Source of the DNA: Gluconobacter vitians
GTDB lineage: Bacteria > Pseudomonadota > Alphaproteobacteria > Acetobacterales > Acetobacteraceae
Direction of reading: 5' to 3'
Length of the DNA: 64,000 bases
Assembly: GCF_015244565.1 (NCBI RefSeq)
Contig: NZ_JABCQG010000002.1
Span: 182,272-246,271 of the forward strand
Shown in pieces: positions 60,701 to 64,000 of this stretch. The position numbers were made by a program, and so were the translations under genes. The number at the start of each line of letters is the position of its first letter. Positions within the stretch are counted from its first letter, which is position 1. Below the pieces are notes generated by a model. The model searched no databases, had not been told where the DNA came from, and saw only the letters and a list, made by a program, of their open reading frames with translations.

Positions 60701-61573
60701 TCTGTTGTGGTTCCATCCCATAATTATGCGCGCTACATGAGCAGCCGGCTGTCTTCGATCTTCGCCCAGACAGTTCCTGTTCTTGAAGTCATCGTCCTGG
60801 ATGATGCATCGGACGATAACAGTCTGGAAATCGCTCGCCAGACCGCCAGGGACTGGGATCGAGACATCACATGTATCGAGAACACCGTTGCTTCCGGCTC
60901 TGTTTTCCGACAATGGCATAAAGCTCTCAAAGTCGCCCGTGGTGACTGGATCTGGATTGCCGAGGCCGACGATTTCTGCGAACCGGATTTCCTGCAGAAC
61001 ATCATGGATGGCATCAAAGACAATCCATCGGTCGTCATGGCTTTCACGGACAGCCGTGCTGTTGATGAAAACGGTTCTCCGCTTTTCGCGTCCTATCGCG
61101 CCTATTATGCCGAAAGCGCCGGACTGCTTCTGGAAAATGACAGTCATTTCACCGGGGAAAGTTTTCTCCGCGGATGTCTGTCAGAACGCAATCTTGTCCT
61201 CAATGTAAGCAGTGCACTTTTTCGGAAAGACCGCCTCCTGACGGCCATCAAGACCTGCCAGAAAGACCTGCAGATCCTGCGTGTTGCGGGAGACTGGCGT
61301 ATTTACCTGGAACTTCTCTCCCAGAAGAATGCGGAAGTCATATACATTGCCAAACCGCTCAATATTCATCGACGACATGCCGATTCAGCGACCCATACGC
61401 TCAATCGACGAAATCACGTTGAAGAAGTCACCTATATGCACGGCCTGATCGCAAGCCGCCTCGCACTTCCTGATACACAAATATCCCGACAGAAGCGTTA
61501 TTGCACCATGCTGGAACGGCAGTTTGGCCTTGTCCCCAAGACTGGTGGGAACAAAATCATCTCGCTTTCCTGA
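57791..61573 (+). CDS. Trimodular glycan biosynthesis protein: FD-repeats, WbsX-like, GT4-like, GT2
   Basis: A single 1260-residue protein. Residues 34-190 hold five copies, about 36 apart, of an FDxxxY-type motif (FDAFYY, FDPHWYL, FDPEWY, FDPDFYL, FDPLYY) known from surface-glycan proteins. Residues about 251-590 resemble WbsX ([20 protein letters not shown], then [14 protein letters not shown] near 568). Residues about 605-950 look like a GT4-type transferase ([22 protein letters not shown] near 863). Residues 968-1210 are a GT2 domain ([15 protein letters not shown], then DDASDD near 1003 and EADD near 1058). It has no signal peptide and no membrane segment. It probably makes or modifies a surface polysaccharide; the sugar is unknown. 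It stands alone, divergent from metX. Confidence 0.88.
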   Translation: [1260 protein letters not shown]

Positions 61574-61679
61574 TCACAAACAGGCGGAGCATCAGGAGAC
61601 TACAGGACTCGTTAAAGGCAGGTTGGGCATGATTATGAGCACAGCTTTAACGTGTTACGCACGAACAGCTGATCAATCC

Positions 61680-62282
61680 TTATTGGCACATGCCATCCAG
61701 CAACACGTTCAGCGCAGCCAGAACCGGCTCTGATCCGACCTTTTCTTCCAGAAGCTGTCCATTAATCGCCAACATCGCCAGGCCATGCACCTGTGCCCAA
61801 CTGGCTGCAGCCAAGGCGTCAATATTTACCGGACGAAAAGATCCGTCCCTCTGTCCCTCTTCGAGAAGCTGCAGAAGGATAGTGAATGTCTTCATGGCGG
61901 CGTCGTGCAGATCAGGATCCATGGACTTGTCGGCATCTGCGCTGAACATCAAACGATAGAGACCAGAGTTACAAAGAGCAAAATCAATACAGGCCTGTGC
62001 TCCGGCAATAAATTGCTCACGTACGGAAGACTGGGTCAGGGACATGGCCTGCGTCATGCTTTCCCCCAGCTGGACGAAGCCCAGACGGGCCAGTTCCCTC
62101 AGGAGATCCTCACGGTCGCGGAAATGCTTGTACGGAGCTGCATGACTGACACCGGTGCGACGCGCGACTTCACGAAGCGTGAAAGTCCAGTTCTGATCCG
62201 CGGCCAGCATGACGAGAGCCGTCTCGATCAGGGCACGACGCAGATCGCCATGATGATAGGGGCGTTCTTGCGTTTCACTCAT
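61680..62282 (-). CDS. TetR family transcriptional regulator
   Basis: A 200-residue repressor-type protein. The N-terminal helix-turn-helix reads FTLREVARRTGVSHAAPYKHFRDREDLL (split by motif) near residues 34-60. The ligand domain resembles the WHG/TetR_C group (FRPVNIDALAAASWAQVHGLAML). It is divergent from the aldehyde dehydrogenase gene, with two candidate operators between them. It probably controls that gene and itself. Confidence 0.9.
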   Translation of the reverse strand: MSETQERPYHHGDLRRALIETALVMLAADQNWTFTLREVARRTGVSHAAPYKHFRDREDLLRELARLGFVQLGESMTQAMSLTQSSVREQFIAGAQACIDFALCNSGLYRLMFSADADKSMDPDLHDAAMKTFTILLQLLEEGQRDGSFRPVNIDALAAASWAQVHGLAMLAINGQLLEEKVGSEPVLAALNVLLDGMCQ

Positions 62283-62295
62283 CCGTGAGGCTCAT

Positions 62296-62370
62296 GTTTA
62301 CAGAAGAAACTTTCATTGACGAACGATCATAATGCTCCATATCCTGCCTTCATAAGTTTCTCCTGTAAAC
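62296..62370. promoter_or_regulatory. Two candidate TetR operators and the aldehyde dehydrogenase promoter
   Basis: GTTTACAGAAGAAAC (62296-62310) and GTTTCTCCTGTAAAC (62356-62370) are reverse complements with one mismatch, and each is itself GTTT-N7-AAAC. Between them lies TTGACG (62316-62321) and, 18 bases on, TATCCT (62340-62345) for the + strand gene. A weak TATGAT (62332-62327) serves the minus strand. Each operator would sit just downstream of one divergent start site. Confidence 0.7.
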
Positions 62371-62382
62371 ATGGAGGACGCA

Positions 62383-63804
62383 ATGTCCGATACTGTTTCA
62401 GCAAACACCACGCCGACTGATCTCCACACCATTCTTGACCATCAGCGCGCTGCATTTTTGCGCTTCGGCCCACCCGGCTTGAAGCAACGCCAGACAGATC
62501 TGCGCCGCCTGAAAGCAGAGATCCTGGCGCGGCGAACTGACATTGTTCAGGCTTTGAAAAAGGATTTCGGTCAACGTTCGGAGCGCGAAAGCGCCATCGT
62601 GGAACTGATCCCTCTGGTTCAGTCCATCAATTACATGATCCGGAATCTCAGACGCTGGATGAAGCCGGAACGGCGGCACGTTTCCCCGTACTTCCAGTTC
62701 GGCCGCGCCTGGGTGACCCGTCAGCCAGTCGGCGTCGTGGGCATTATCGCGCCCTGGAATTATCCGGTCTCACTTGCTCTTGTCTCCTTGGCAACGGCCA
62801 TTGCCGCAGGAAACCGAGCGATTCTCAAGCCATCGGAAATGACTCCGAACACATCCCTGGCTATTGCCAAGATCGTTCAGGCTGTCTTCTCATCTGAACA
62901 GGTTTCTGTCGTGACCGGAGATGCCGAACTGGGTGCTGCGTTCTCAGCCCTGCCGTTCGATCATATCCTCTTCACTGGGAGTACGGCGGTCGGAAAGAAA
63001 GTTGCAGAAGCAGCAGCCCGCAACCTGACGCCCGTCACGCTCGAACTTGGTGGAAAGTCGCCAGTAGTGATCGAGCCCGGTTTTTCCATCCCACGCGCAG
63101 CGGACCGGATAGCATTCGGCAAACTGACCAACGCCGGACAAACCTGCATTGCTCCCGATTATGTCCTGCTCCACGAAGATGATCAGGATGCCTTTGCAAA
63201 AGCCTATCAGGACGCCGTACAAAAACTTTATCCAGGCGGTTACGCCGGTTCACCGGATTATACAGCCATTCTCAATCAACATCATTATGAACGATTGAGC
63301 GGCCTTATCCATAATGCCGCAGAACATGGCGCCCGCGTTCTCCGTCTGGGAGACAACGCAAATGACAGCCATATTCTTGCTCCTGTCCTGATCCTGAACG
63401 TCACACCTCAGATGGCAGTCATGCAGGAAGAAATCTTTGGCCCTGTTCTGCCAATACTGACTTACAAAGATCCTGATGAATCAATCGCTTTCATCAATGC
63501 ACGCCCACGGCCTCTGGCACTCTATTACTTTGGAGAAAACCACACTGAACGGGACAGACTTCTCAAGCGGACGGTTTCAGGAAATGTCACGATCAATGGC
63601 ACCCTGATGCATTACGCACAGGACGATTTGCCTTTTGGCGGCATCGGAGACAGCGGCATTGGAGCTTATCATGGAAAAGAAGGTTTCATCGCCCTTACCC
63701 ATCCACGTGGAGTTTACAGACAGGGCCGCATTAATGCGACAATGCTCCTTCGCCCGCCATTCACCAGACTGACGGACATTGTTACTAATCTTATTTTGCG
63801 GTAA
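62383..63804 (+). CDS. Aldehyde dehydrogenase, coniferyl-aldehyde type
   Basis: NAD(P)-dependent oxidation of an aldehyde to an acid. PWNYPVSLAL (near residue 120), FTGSTAVGKKV, the glutamate motif LELGGKSPVVIEPG and the catalytic cysteine in NAGQTCIAPDYVL identify the class 3/coniferyl branch. GGAGGA 4-9 bases before the ATG at 62383 decides the start over 62371, giving 473 residues. The C-terminal tail is hydrophobic, as in membrane-associated class 3 enzymes. It is divergent from the TetR gene, and the true aldehyde is unknown. Confidence 0.92.
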   Translation: MSDTVSANTTPTDLHTILDHQRAAFLRFGPPGLKQRQTDLRRLKAEILARRTDIVQALKKDFGQRSERESAIVELIPLVQSINYMIRNLRRWMKPERRHVSPYFQFGRAWVTRQPVGVVGIIAPWNYPVSLALVSLATAIAAGNRAILKPSEMTPNTSLAIAKIVQAVFSSEQVSVVTGDAELGAAFSALPFDHILFTGSTAVGKKVAEAAARNLTPVTLELGGKSPVVIEPGFSIPRAADRIAFGKLTNAGQTCIAPDYVLLHEDDQDAFAKAYQDAVQKLYPGGYAGSPDYTAILNQHHYERLSGLIHNAAEHGARVLRLGDNANDSHILAPVLILNVTPQMAVMQEEIFGPVLPILTYKDPDESIAFINARPRPLALYYFGENHTERDRLLKRTVSGNVTINGTLMHYAQDDLPFGGIGDSGIGAYHGKEGFIALTHPRGVYRQGRINATMLLRPPFTRLTDIVTNLILR

Positions 63805-63841
63805 GTAAAAACGCCCCTCAACAATTTCCATCTGAACGCAA

Positions 63842-63875
63842 AAAACCCCGTTGGTCAGGGACCGAGCGGGGTTTT
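63842..63875. terminator. Bidirectional terminator
   Basis: AAAACCCCG (63842-63850) pairs with CGGGGTTTT (63867-63875), and an inner GGTC/GACC helix extends the stem. It ends the aldehyde dehydrogenase (+) and the initiator tRNA (-). Confidence 0.88.
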
Positions 63876-63889
63876 GAGACTAATGGAAG

Positions 63890-63966
<77 letters not shown>

Positions 63967-64000
63967 GTGGTGTTGGTGATGTTGGGGGATTTTTTGTGGT

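Overview
The window is about 64 kb of high-GC chromosome. Gene content, the dense division/cell-wall cluster and protein features suggest an acetic acid bacterium (Acetobacteraceae, Gluconobacter-like). That placement is inference from gene complement and protein style, since no marker gene such as 16S rRNA is present. No transposase, integrase, prophage or CRISPR array is visible, so this is mostly core chromosome.

Layout. (1) 1-2257: the 3' half of zwf, a small membrane protein and an esterase. (2) 2331-2749: the RNase P RNA gene, followed by a control region with three TGGGA boxes in front of mraZ. (3) 3042-30505, all + strand: the full division and cell wall (dcw) cluster mraZ-rsmH-ftsL-ftsI-murE-murF-mraY-murD-ftsW-murG-murC-murB-ddl-ftsQ-ftsA-ftsZ, then lpxC, bamD, recN, ligA, a CorC-like CBS protein, pncA and an Ivy-type lysozyme inhibitor. 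Most junctions up to ftsA overlap by 1 or 4 bases, which points to translational coupling. (4) 30547-35239: tRNA-Pro and tRNA-Arg, gpt, an MFS exporter, tRNA-Asn and the minus-strand operon ispH-thrB-rnhA. (5) 35342-41433: a lipoprotein, an OPT transporter, a coiled-coil protein, a cobalamin adenosyltransferase, DUF4142 and DUF423 proteins and a thioredoxin-like protein. (6) 41475-52439, all minus: two overlapping aminotransferase genes with an M3 peptidase, then ffh-rpsP-rimM-trmD-rplS-leuC-leuD-leuB. (7) 52568-57642: a Spy-like protein, tRNA-Ser, an RhlE-type helicase, a nitroreductase and metX-metW. (8) 57791-63966: a 1260-residue multidomain glycan protein, a divergent TetR/aldehyde dehydrogenase pair and the initiator tRNA.

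How the genes work together. The dcw block makes lipid II (MurE/F/D/C/B, Ddl, MraY, MurG) and the divisome that uses it (FtsL/I/W/Q/A/Z). LpxC and BamD add the outer membrane side (lipid A and outer membrane protein assembly). A second theme is amino acid supply: ThrB, MetX/MetW, LeuBCD and two aminotransferases. A third is the translation and protein-export operon (ffh, S16, RimM, TrmD, L19), which reads straight into the leucine genes.

I found no clearly new multi-gene system. The most unusual items are the trimodular glycan protein, a paired operator between the TetR and aldehyde dehydrogenase genes, the TGGGA boxes placed inside the mraZ promoter, a strong hairpin just before ffh, a structured metX leader, and an unusually long His/Pro/Ala-rich tail on FtsL.
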